NCBI GenBank assembly: GCA_944350065.1
Contig: CALVOD010000088.1
Coordinates: 1-5,783, forward strand
Reading direction: 5' to 3'
Length of the DNA stretch: 5,783 nt
Source: an uncultured Clostridia bacterium
GTDB lineage: Bacteria > Bacillota > Clostridia > Christensenellales > DTU072
Position 1 is the first letter of the stretch. Each line of letters opens with the position of its first letter. Positions 1 to 5,783 of this stretch are shown here, one piece after another. The notes under the pieces are model-generated. The model had not been told where the DNA came from, did not search any database, and saw only the letters and a program-made list of their open reading frames with translations. The translations under genes and the position numbers were made by a program.

Positions 1-18
1 CCGTATCCGAAGATACGG
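1..18. repeat. Perfect 7-bp inverted repeat with 4-base loop
   Basis: CCGTATC (1-7) and GATACGG (12-18) are perfect reverse complements separated by CGAA. Read on the minus strand, the loop becomes C(TTCG)G, the sequence of a very stable RNA tetraloop. It lies inside the open frame of the large gene and abuts the window edge, so its full extent is unknown. It may be chance codon choice (residues VSEDTD). Confidence 0.35.
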
Positions 19-3000
19 ATATTACCTCGCTCGTTACCGTAAAAACAACCGATAAATTAACTCACACGAGCGCGCCCGTGTATTCCACGGGCTGGAAATT
101 CGCAAGCTCCGTGAGCTGGGGCTTCATAGGCGGCGCGGAGAGCGATATTCCCGTGCTCGTATTTCCCGAGGATAACGTTACGTACAAGGGCGTGACCTCG
201 CTTTCGCCCGCGCTTACTTCGGTTGAGCGCAAATACGGAAGCATAGTTTATTCCGAAAGCGCCGTATTGAGAGGGGCTTCGGCAAGCGACGGCGTGTTCG
301 AAGGCTCGGAGTACGATCTCGTCGAAGTCGGCGGAACCTACTATTATAAACTGCCCGACGGAGTCGGCACGTTGCCTACCGGCATATTCGAAGACATAGT
401 GAACGCGAATATCCCCGAAGAACTTTTCGAGTACATAATGCAGACCGAAGGAGAGGCGGTGAAGTATTCGTGGTATTCGGTGACCTCGGCGGGCGAAAAA
501 GAACTTACTTCCGACAATCTCGGCTCCTCTCCCGGGGTAGTTTTCAAATTCAGGGTAGCGAATAAATATCTTTGGGTAAGCGGTACCGTTACTCTCGACT
601 CGGCTTCGGCTACGGTGGCGAGCTTCGCTTACAGCGCCGTGCCGTACGGGATAAGCGTTTACGATATGTACGGCGACCTCGCGCTCGCCTCCCTCGGTAG
701 CTCTTTCGAAGCGCTCGGCTTCACGCGCCCCGTAACGAGCACCGATCCGCTCGCATACGACGGCGTTTCCTCGCAATTATTCTTTAACGGCGAGGTTTAC
801 GACGACGGAATGCTGTACGATATAGGCGATTACGCCCTCGTCGTCAACGTGTCGTCTACCATTATGAGTACGGCGGTAACGCTCGAATTCGCTTATTCCG
901 TTACGGAGGGCACGCTCGATCTCGGCGCGTATCAGATAGCTTCCGAGGCGGGCGGATTGAACGAATCCGAAGCGCCCGTCTACAGCGGAAACGCGCTGAC
1001 CGTTGCTCAGAACAATTTCTATCTTGTCGATTTCGAGCATTACGGCGCAAATTATTCGTACGAGCTGCTTTCTTTCAACCGTTACGGTGAGGAGGGCTTG
1101 CCCGGTACAAAACCCGCTTCATTCCTCGAGGCGGGCGTGTATACTTTGAGATTTTACGTCAGCGTTCCCAATTACGGCGTTTATACGCGCGACATAAAGT
1201 TCTACATAGCGCGCAAAACGGTATCGGTATCCCCGTATCTGAGCTCAAGCAGCATAACCTACTACGGAAGCCTTCCCTCGGTAAGCTACAACAGCGAAAT
1301 GGGCGTGGAAGCCACTACGGCGATGTTCGGTGGCGGGCTTTCGTACGAAACCGCTTACGTTCCCGGCAACAACGTGGGCACTTATACCGTAAAAGTTAAG
1401 ATTGTAAACGCGACCGTCAACTCGAATTACATTTTGACGGAGGGCGCAGAGGCGGCGTTCAAGGTGTATGCCGCCGATCCGGACGTGACGGCTTGCGGGT
1501 TCGAAGACCTTTCCGTCGTTTACGACGGTAAGAGCCACTCCCTTGCGCTCGACACCTCCAAGATAAAGCTCGCTCCGGGCGACAAAACCGCTTATACCTA
1601 TACGTTGACGTACGTTTACGCGGGAACCGCGCAAACGCAGTCGGAGCCCTTTGCGTTCGTCGACGCGGGGGTGTATTCGGGCTTGAGCGTGACGTTGAAA
1701 ATTTCGAGTCTCAATTACAATAGCGTCACGTTATCCTTAAGGACGCTTACCGTAACGCCGCTCGGAGTAACTCTCGAAGCGGAAAACGTTTACGTCAATT
1801 ACGGTTTCGACGCCGAATACAAGGTTAAAGCGTACCGCACCGACGGCGGCGAGGAAGTGGAAAATTATCTCGAAAACCTTGTGGCGGGCAGAGATTATTC
1901 GATAGGGAGCGATTACGTCAAAAACGTGACCAAAGCGGGCTCGGTACTTCCCGTGAGGCTCGCGCTGACGGGGGAAAACACGGTAGGGAATTACCTTCTG
2001 ACCGTATCCTCGAAGGAAGCCTTCATCACCGTGGGCAAGCGTGAGCACGTTGTAAATATGGAAAGATATTATACGTACACCGGGGCGGCTGTGGAGCTCG
2101 ACTTCAACGGCGAAAGCCTTGTTTTCGACGAAGGATATCCTAAATACTATACGCTTTCGGGCGGCGTGAAAACGCCGTTCGTCGGAGTACCCGCCGACGC
2201 TAATCCCAAGAACAACGGCGCATACGTCAATGCGTATTGCGTGGAGCTTAAAATATCCGAAACGGACGAATTCTACGCATATCACGAGACTTTGGAATTC
2301 TATATCGATCCGGCGGAAACCGTATTGAGCGGGCTGTACGTTACGCATTCGGGTTCGTCGGCAATACTTACGGACGGAACGCGCCGCAACTACGACGGAA
2401 GCGAATTCGTCATAGCGTTTAATCCCGCGGAATTGGGTAAAGGCGCCTCGTATATCATTAAATACAGCTACACGGTTACCGACGTAAACGGCGTCCGTCA
2501 CGATTACGAAAGCTCCGAAGCGATAGTATTCAAAGACGCGGTGCTTGTAGAGGACATAAGCCTCGAGCTGACGCCGACCACGGTAAATTATACCGCCTGG
2601 AATAGCGGCGCGGGCGTTTCTTTCGAGATACTGCCGCTCACGGTGTCGTTTGTCGAGGAATTGCCCGCCGCGGAATATAAAGGCGCGCCTTATTCGGAAG
2701 CCGAAATCGCGGATATGTTCAACGCGCTCGCTACGGAAGGTGTGATCGCGAGCGACGTGGTTTCGTTCGGCGCTAAATGCGCCGAAAGTGCGGAATTACC
2801 CGCAGAATACATAGTTACGGTCACTTCGCTCAACCCTAATTACATATTCGATTCGGGCGTAAGCGCGGAGAAGAAATTCACGATAAAAGCCGCCGAAGTG
2901 ACGATAGATTTTTCCAATAAGCCGCAGGCGGAATATATTTTCGGCGAATTGTACAAAAAGAGCGGAAAAGACAAACCCGATTTAACGCTGGCGAGCGAAT

Positions 3001-4775
3001 TCGAGCTCGGCGGAGAGATGAGGACGGAAAACATCGTTTACTATATCGATACGGAAAAAACCTATCCCGTGCCGTACGAATACGATATATTCGCAGCGGA
3101 TCCGCTTACGGTTAACGGCGTGGTTACCGTGCGCTTCACGGTTACGGGCGCAGAGAAAGCGGTTAAGATCAAGCCCTGCGAAGTCTCTTTCGACTGGAGT
3201 AAAGTCAAAGAGGAAGGCAGCGGGGATAATAAAGAGATCGTCGGATTCGCGTCGGAATACGTTTATTCCGGAGCCGCTTTGAAAATGCCCGCCGCGTTCG
3301 ACATTAAGTTCGTGAACAAATCTCCGGCGGATTTTATCGACAATCTGCAGGTAAACATAACCTATTCGGGTGAATTGAAACATGCGGGAGTTTACACTCT
3401 CACGGCTGAAGCCGTGCGTTTGGAAAACACGCCCGACGGTCAAGTCAACTGTTATTATGTGAAAGAGGAGCTGAGGGAATTCACCGTTACCGTTCTTCCC
3501 GCGACGGTGAAGTACAGCGTGCTGCCCGCGACTGTTTATCTCGGGGAAGCGGCGCCTGCCGCGTTCGATATCGAATTTACGGACGGATACGCGCCTTTCG
3601 TTACGGATACGCTCGAAATAACTTACTCGGTGCCCGGCTTTGATTCTTCCGTGCCCGCGGCGTTCGCGGTGTTTGCGGAAATTAAAGTAAACGACGGCGG
3701 AGAAACGTATGACGATTACATAGCGGAGAAGGAGAACGCCGAAGCTAAAGAGCTTACGGTGGATTATAAGGAATTTCCCGAGGACGTGGTCGTGAGCGAC
3801 GTGAACGCGACTTATACGGGAAGCCCCGCCGAAATTCCCGTAAGCGGTCTTCCGTCCGATACGCAAGTCTCGATAACATATTCGTCGCGCCCCGTAGACA
3901 AGGGAGAATATACCGTAACGGTCACGTTGTCCGCAGAAGGCTATATCTCGGAATCGTTTACCGTGAAGGTCGTTATCGCGGCGGCAACTCCCGAAATAAG
4001 GGTGAGCGAGCCGCAGGCTATACCGTATGTAGCGGGATACGAATTGTCGGCAGCCGACATAACTACGGCGGAAGCCTACTTCAACGGCGAAAAAGTGGAA
4101 GGAACTTTCGGCTTCAGCGTGCGTACTCCCCCGCAAAGCCTCGTCTACGGAAAACACACTTACTCGATAGAATTCAAACCCGTTTCCGCAAACTTTAACG
4201 CGGTTAAGAACATTGCGTACACGTTCACTACCTATGTGGACGCGGAAAGCGCCTTCGGCATAATAGGCAAAGATCCTTCCGCCGAGGACGAAACGGATAT
4301 TTCGGAAATAGCGCCCGACGTCGTAACGGAGATAACGGCGTTACACTCCTATGTGCTGAACGTAAACATCGCGCCCGAACTTATAGGGGCGGTGTATATG
4401 TACGTAAACGGCGAAGCCGTGACGGAGAACGAATATGCGATAAGCGAATCGGGCACGTACCGTATAGAGGTGCGGCTTGTGGCGGACTTGCTTTTCACTC
4501 GTACGATAAACGTGACCGTGCAAGAACCCGATAGCGAAACTCCGTCCGTTCCGGGCGAGGACGACGGCGACGGGCAGGGCGGAAATACGGACGGCTCCGA
4601 GCCTTCCGCGCCCGGTAACGGCTCTCACGGCGGTATCACGGTGACGATGAGCGAGGAAGCGAAAAAGAAGTGGATAATCGGCGGAACGGTCGCGGGCGGC
4701 GTAGTGCTTATCGGTGTTGCCGTTACGGTTGCGATACTCGTCGTCAAGAAGAAAAAGGATAAAAGCGGAGAATAA
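1..4775 (+). CDS. Giant membrane-anchored surface protein with tandem MBG/Ig-like modules (5' partial)
   Basis: The frame is open from the first complete codon (position 3) to the TAA at 4773-4775, giving 1590 visible residues. The GTG at 78 is probably not the start: it has no Shine-Dalgarno sequence, no signal peptide follows it, and the frame continues uninterrupted to the window edge. The real start and export signal should lie upstream. Residues 1-250 are unrecognised. From about 250 to 1418 the protein is a chain of beta-rich modules with Y-x-G motifs (Y327, Y507, Y692, Y797, Y892, Y1088, Y1271), turn motifs such as EAGVY (376), DAGVY (554) and HAGVY (1127), and N-Y pairs (475, 571, 663, 946). 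This matches bacterial MBG/Ig-like repeats of adhesins. An acidic linker, one membrane helix (1557-1581) and a Lys-rich tail follow. There are only five cysteines, which fits an extracellular stalk. Sequence shows the anchoring; an adhesive or structural role is inferred from the domain type. No catalytic motif was seen. The gene lies 67 bases upstream of a lipoprotein gene on the same strand. Confidence 0.9.
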   Translation, partial: VSEDTDITSLVTVKTTDKLTHTSAPVYSTGWKFASSVSWGFIGGAESDIPVLVFPEDNVTYKGVTSLSPALTSVERKYGSIVYSESAVLRGASASDGVFEGSEYDLVEVGGTYYYKLPDGVGTLPTGIFEDIVNANIPEELFEYIMQTEGEAVKYSWYSVTSAGEKELTSDNLGSSPGVVFKFRVANKYLWVSGTVTLDSASATVASFAYSAVPYGISVYDMYGDLALASLGSSFEALGFTRPVTSTDPLAYDGVSSQLFFNGEVYDDGMLYDIGDYALVVNVSSTIMSTAVTLEFAYSVTEGTLDLGAYQIASEAGGLNESEAPVYSGNALTVAQNNFYLVDFEHYGANYSYELLSFNRYGEEGLPGTKPASFLEAGVYTLRFYVSVPNYGVYTRDIKFYIARKTVSVSPYLSSSSITYYGSLPSVSYNSEMGVEATTAMFGGGLSYETAYVPGNNVGTYTVKVKIVNATVNSNYILTEGAEAAFKVYAADPDVTACGFEDLSVVYDGKSHSLALDTSKIKLAPGDKTAYTYTLTYVYAGTAQTQSEPFAFVDAGVYSGLSVTLKISSLNYNSVTLSLRTLTVTPLGVTLEAENVYVNYGFDAEYKVKAYRTDGGEEVENYLENLVAGRDYSIGSDYVKNVTKAGSVLPVRLALTGENTVGNYLLTVSSKEAFITVGKREHVVNMERYYTYTGAAVELDFNGESLVFDEGYPKYYTLSGGVKTPFVGVPADANPKNNGAYVNAYCVELKISETDEFYAYHETLEFYIDPAETVLSGLYVTHSGSSAILTDGTRRNYDGSEFVIAFNPAELGKGASYIIKYSYTVTDVNGVRHDYESSEAIVFKDAVLVEDISLELTPTTVNYTAWNSGAGVSFEILPLTVSFVEELPAAEYKGAPYSEAEIADMFNALATEGVIASDVVSFGAKCAESAELPAEYIVTVTSLNPNYIFDSGVSAEKKFTIKAAEVTIDFSNKPQAEYIFGELYKKSGKDKPDLTLASEFELGGEMRTENIVYYIDTEKTYPVPYEYDIFAADPLTVNGVVTVRFTVTGAEKAVKIKPCEVSFDWSKVKEEGSGDNKEIVGFASEYVYSGAALKMPAAFDIKFVNKSPADFIDNLQVNITYSGELKHAGVYTLTAEAVRLENTPDGQVNCYYVKEELREFTVTVLPATVKYSVLPATVYLGEAAPAAFDIEFTDGYAPFVTDTLEITYSVPGFDSSVPAAFAVFAEIKVNDGGETYDDYIAEKENAEAKELTVDYKEFPEDVVVSDVNATYTGSPAEIPVSGLPSDTQVSITYSSRPVDKGEYTVTVTLSAEGYISESFTVKVVIAAATPEIRVSEPQAIPYVAGYELSAADITTAEAYFNGEKVEGTFGFSVRTPPQSLVYGKHTYSIEFKPVSANFNAVKNIAYTFTTYVDAESAFGIIGKDPSAEDETDISEIAPDVVTEITALHSYVLNVNIAPELIGAVYMYVNGEAVTENEYAISESGTYRIEVRLVADLLFTRTINVTVQEPDSETPSVPGEDDGDGQGGNTDGSEPSAPGNGSHGGITVTMSEEAKKKWIIGGTVAGGVVLIGVAVTVAILVVKKKKDKSGE
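750..4253 (+). repeat. Array of about 12 divergent Ig-like/MBG-type modules
   Basis: This is a protein-level repeat array within the large surface protein; the DNA copies have diverged beyond obvious nucleotide identity. Modules end in a beta strand running into a short linker of the form hydrophobic-x-[IV]-x-[PA/small]-x-x-V. Examples are FYIARKTV (residue 400), FKVYAADPDV (486), LTVTPLGV (582), FITVGKREHV (674), FYIDPAETV (766), FEILPLTV (874), FTIKAAEV (959), VKIKPCEV (1054), FTVTVLPATV (1160) and VKVVIAAATP (1321). Successive linkers are about 85-108 residues apart, with one shorter unit of about 70 near residues 1259-1330. The module at about 406-493 (YYGSLPSVSY, then VGTYTV, then NYIL) and the one at about 1331-1418 (YGKHTYSIEF, then NFNAV) look most like classical MBG/bacterial Ig-like units. 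Boundaries are my estimate; family assignment rests on pattern recognition, not a profile search. Confidence 0.75.
4524..4772 (+). other. C-terminal acidic linker plus transmembrane anchor, no sortase motif
   Basis: This segment is the C-terminal end of the large surface protein. Residues 1508-1544 form a low-complexity linker rich in Glu, Asp, Gly, Pro, Ser and Asn (for example PSVPGEDDGDGQGG), typical of a flexible spacer through the cell wall. A short charged segment (SEEAKKKW) leads into a hydrophobic helix at about 1557-1581, and the protein ends with KKKKDKSGE. The Lys-rich tail fits a cytoplasmic stop-transfer sequence, so the preceding 1500 residues would be outside. No LPXTG, NPxTG or similar sortase signal precedes the helix. 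Retention is therefore most simply by the helix itself. The KKK on the outer side is slightly unusual for the positive-inside rule. Confidence 0.85.
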
Positions 4776-4807
4776 AATAAACGACAAGGGGTGACCGATA
4801 ACCGACG

Positions 4808-4836
4808 TTCGGATACCTATACAATACCTATCCGGA
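4808..4836 (+). promoter_or_regulatory. Possible hairpin masking the lipoprotein ribosome binding site
   Basis: In the transcript, UUCGGAUA (4808-4815) can pair with UAUCCGGA (4829-4836): eight pairs including one G-U, around a 13-base loop. The 3' arm includes GGA of the GGAG Shine-Dalgarno (4834-4837). Formation would reduce ribosome access to the start at 4843. A small competing hairpin, CCGA (4802-4805) with TCGG (4809-4812), would disrupt the 5' arm. Pairing is visible in the sequence; a regulatory role is speculative and the stem is only moderately stable. Confidence 0.3.
4813..4831. repeat. Perfect 8-bp direct repeat ATACCTAT x2
   Basis: ATACCTAT occurs at 4813-4820 and again at 4824-4831, separated by ACA, so the copies start 11 bases apart, about one helical turn. 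The pair sits directly upstream of the lipoprotein gene's Shine-Dalgarno sequence. Same-face spacing would suit binding by a regulator, but it could also be a chance slippage duplication in a short spacer. The repeat is seen directly; any function is inference. Confidence 0.45.
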
Positions 4837-4845
4837 GAAAATATG
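4834..4845 (+). promoter_or_regulatory. Shine-Dalgarno and ATG of the lipoprotein gene
   Basis: GGAG at 4834-4837 is followed by a five-base AT-rich spacer and the ATG at 4843-4845. This fixes the start, because the resulting N-terminus is immediately a classic Lys/Arg plus hydrophobic signal sequence. No better start lies upstream in this frame. Confidence 0.85.
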
Positions 4846-4908
4846 AAAAGATTACTTATTATTACCGTAATAATTCTGGCAGCGGCGTGTTTCGTTTTCG
4901 CAGGGTGC
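4843..4908 (+). other. Lipoprotein signal peptide and lipobox
   Basis: This encodes residues 1-22 of the second gene. It has a basic n-region (K2, R3), a core LLIITVIILAAACFVF and the lipobox F-A-G-C ending at Cys22. Phe at -3 is less usual than Leu, but Ala at -2 and Gly at -1 are typical. An alternative Cys at residue 16 (A-A-A-C) is embedded too deep in the core to be the better candidate. The mature protein would start at Cys22 and be anchored by lipid to the outer face of the membrane. Confidence 0.85.
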
Positions 4909-5783
4909 GGGAACGGGGCAGACTCGGGCACGGACAAGACAACCGCGCTTACTTTCCACAGCATAAAGGTGATACCCGCGTTGAACGGGTTGAACGAAGA
5001 TTCGGAAGGCAACGTCTGTCTCGAAGTCATGAACGGCATCACCGAGAGCTACGACGTGGAGATCAACCTCAACAACGTCGCGAAGTATTCCGTTAAATCG
5101 ATAGTTTACAACGGTGAGGAGATTGAGTCCGAGGATTTCGGCAAGGGTTCCGATACCGCCAGCATTTATTTAAGGGATCAGACGACTTCTTTGAAAGAGG
5201 GCGAATTCACCGTCTCCGTAACGGAGGTAAGGTATACCGTCGGCTCCGAGACGAGGAAACTCACGATAACCGTCGATAATCAGGTGACCGTGAGAGTGGC
5301 GCCCTCGTTCACCGTCAATTTCGATATGAGCGCGTGCACCCTTCCCGAGGGCGAGGAAGAAGTCAAAACGGTAAACGTGGTTTACGGAAGTATCCCCGAA
5401 GCGCCGCTCGACGCCGATATGAACGGCACCGCGGAAGGGCAATACGGCGTGGCGGGATATATTTTCGCGGGCTGGTACACCGAGCCCGACGGCGGAGAAA
5501 AATTCGTGGCGAACAAAAGTTATCTGCGTTACGAAGGTATTACCGTATACGCGCGTTACGCGCGCGCAATCAAATATTCTTCCGACGGGGAGTCGGTGAC
5601 CGTTACGGGGCTTACCGATGAAGGCAAAGCCACCTCTTTCGAGATAATAGTACCCGAGGAAATAGACGGACTGCCCGTTACTACGATAGGACGTTACGCT
5701 TTCAGCAGCGTGGGCAGCAACAAAAACTTCGTGCTTCCCGCAAGCGTGAAAACGATAGACGAGGGCGCTTTCCAGAATTGCGT
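4843..5783 (+). CDS. Surface lipoprotein with InlB-type B-repeat and BspA-like LRR (3' partial)
   Basis: The frame runs from the ATG at 4843 to the right edge without a stop (313 complete codons), so the C-terminus is missing. Residues 1-22 are a lipoprotein signal: MKR, a hydrophobic core, then VFAGC with Cys22 as the predicted lipidated residue. A short Gly/Asn/Asp linker follows. Residues about 35-155 are beta-rich and Ig-like, not assigned to a family; an SIVYNGEEIE segment recalls the Y-x-G motif of the upstream protein. Residues 156-240 match an InlB-type B-repeat (Listeria-Bacteroides repeat), with FAGWYTEPDGG at 208-218 and TVYARY at 234-239. Residues 243-313 begin a BspA-like LRR domain. 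By family knowledge such proteins are surface-exposed and often bind host or matrix molecules; here that is inference. The gene is probably translated from the same transcript as the giant surface protein, from its own GGAG site. Confidence 0.92.
   Translation, partial: MKRLLIITVIILAAACFVFAGCGNGADSGTDKTTALTFHSIKVIPALNGLNEDSEGNVCLEVMNGITESYDVEINLNNVAKYSVKSIVYNGEEIESEDFGKGSDTASIYLRDQTTSLKEGEFTVSVTEVRYTVGSETRKLTITVDNQVTVRVAPSFTVNFDMSACTLPEGEEEVKTVNVVYGSIPEAPLDADMNGTAEGQYGVAGYIFAGWYTEPDGGEKFVANKSYLRYEGITVYARYARAIKYSSDGESVTVTGLTDEGKATSFEIIVPEEIDGLPVTTIGRYAFSSVGSNKNFVLPASVKTIDEGAFQNC
5308..5562 (+). other. InlB-type B-repeat (Listeria-Bacteroides repeat) domain
   Basis: This covers residues 156-240 of the lipoprotein. 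It opens with a strand (FTVNFD) where the family usually has VTFDANGG. The diagnostic centre is YIFAGWYTEPDGGEKF (206-221) and it closes with ITVYARYA. There is an insertion or divergence between the first strand and the F-x-G-W core, making the unit slightly longer than the usual 65-70 residues. The family is a small beta-grasp-like fold found in cell-surface proteins. Confidence 0.85.
5569..5783 (+). other. Start of BspA-like leucine-rich repeat domain (truncated by window)
   Basis: This covers residues 243-313 of the lipoprotein. The first unit has the typical capping form, SFEIIVPEEIDGLPVTTIG followed by RYAF (284-287). It is followed by a second unit FVLPASVKTIDEGAFQNC (296-313). These match the LRR_5 consensus of I-P-x-x-V-x-x-I-G-x-x-A-F-x-x-C. 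At least two units are visible and more are expected beyond the right edge. Confidence 0.88.

Larger units (their letters stand above)
4776..4842 (+). other. Short intergenic gap, no terminator seen
   Basis: These 67 bases separate the stop of the large surface protein from the lipoprotein start. There is no GC-rich hairpin followed by a T run, so no intrinsic terminator is evident. I also see no convincing -35/-10 pair, which favours read-through and co-transcription. The AAGGGGTGA at about 4786-4794 resembles a Shine-Dalgarno or GTG start, but the frame it opens is an out-of-frame reading of the lipoprotein gene. The gap carries the direct repeat and hairpin listed separately. Confidence 0.6.

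Noticed and set aside
78..80. GTG as the start of the large surface gene
   Set aside because: There is no Shine-Dalgarno upstream, no signal peptide after it, and the same frame stays open with similar composition to the window edge, so the gene is 5'-truncated by the window.
57..776. 239-residue minus-strand open frame
   Set aside because: It is Arg/Ala/His-rich with no motif or plausible signal, and lies wholly opposite the plus-strand coding frame. The same applies to the minus-strand frames at 777-1040, 1245-1634 and 1737-2501.
2982..4157. 391-residue minus-strand open frame opposite the large surface gene
   Set aside because: Its translation is rich in Arg, His, Phe and Val with no recognisable domain, as expected for an antisense shadow of strongly biased codons. 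The plus strand has clear domain and anchor signatures across the same bases.
4802..4812. CCGA-CGT-TCGG hairpin as a terminator of the large gene
   Set aside because: The stem is only four base pairs and there is no following T run, so it cannot be supported as an intrinsic terminator.
4341..5042. 233-residue minus-strand open frame crossing the intergenic gap
   Set aside because: It has a hydrophobic patch from the complement of the spacer region, but it overlaps two well-supported plus-strand genes and shows no family resemblance.
4791..5096. GTG-initiated plus-strand frame with an SD-like AAGGGG upstream
   Set aside because: It is an out-of-frame reading of the lipoprotein gene with an Arg/Tyr-rich product. 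The ATG at 4843, with a better-placed GGAG and a true lipoprotein signal, explains the region.
5334..5621. 95-residue plus-strand frame within the lipoprotein gene
   Set aside because: It is Arg-rich and out of frame with the clear B-repeat and LRR domains encoded by the same bases.

Overview
The window looks like part of a cell-surface locus from a Gram-positive-type, gut-associated Clostridia-like bacterium, probably an uncultured one. The evidence is indirect. There are two consecutive plus-strand genes for very large or modular exported proteins, G+C is roughly half by eye, a clear GGAG ribosome binding site is present, and the domain types (MBG/Ig-like arrays, an InlB-type B-repeat, BspA-like leucine-rich repeats) are common in Clostridia surface proteins. 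No taxonomic marker is present, so this placement is an inference.

Layout. From the left edge to 4775 the window is one open reading frame whose true start lies upstream (1590 visible codons). It encodes a huge extracellular protein. It begins with about 250 unrecognised residues, followed by about a dozen divergent beta-sandwich modules of 70-110 residues. These are joined by a recurrent linker pattern and carry repeated Y-x-G, (A)G-x-Y and N-Y motifs. The protein ends with an acidic Gly/Pro/Ser linker, one transmembrane helix and a short Lys-rich tail, with no LPXTG sortase signal. A 67-base gap (4776-4842) contains no convincing terminator. It does contain a perfect 8-base direct repeat and a possible hairpin that would cover the next gene's Shine-Dalgarno sequence. 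From 4843 to the right edge is the 5' part (313 codons) of a second gene. It encodes a lipoprotein with a lipobox Cys at residue 22, an Ig-like stretch, one InlB-type B-repeat and the beginning of a BspA-like LRR domain.

How they may work together. Both products should be displayed outside the membrane by different anchors (C-terminal helix versus N-terminal lipid). Close spacing on the same strand suggests co-transcription. An adhesive or surface-layer role is plausible from the domain types, but no ligand can be read from the sequence. I see no RNA genes, CRISPR arrays, insertion sequences, defence genes or enzyme active sites. The long minus-strand frames look like antisense shadows of the large gene.
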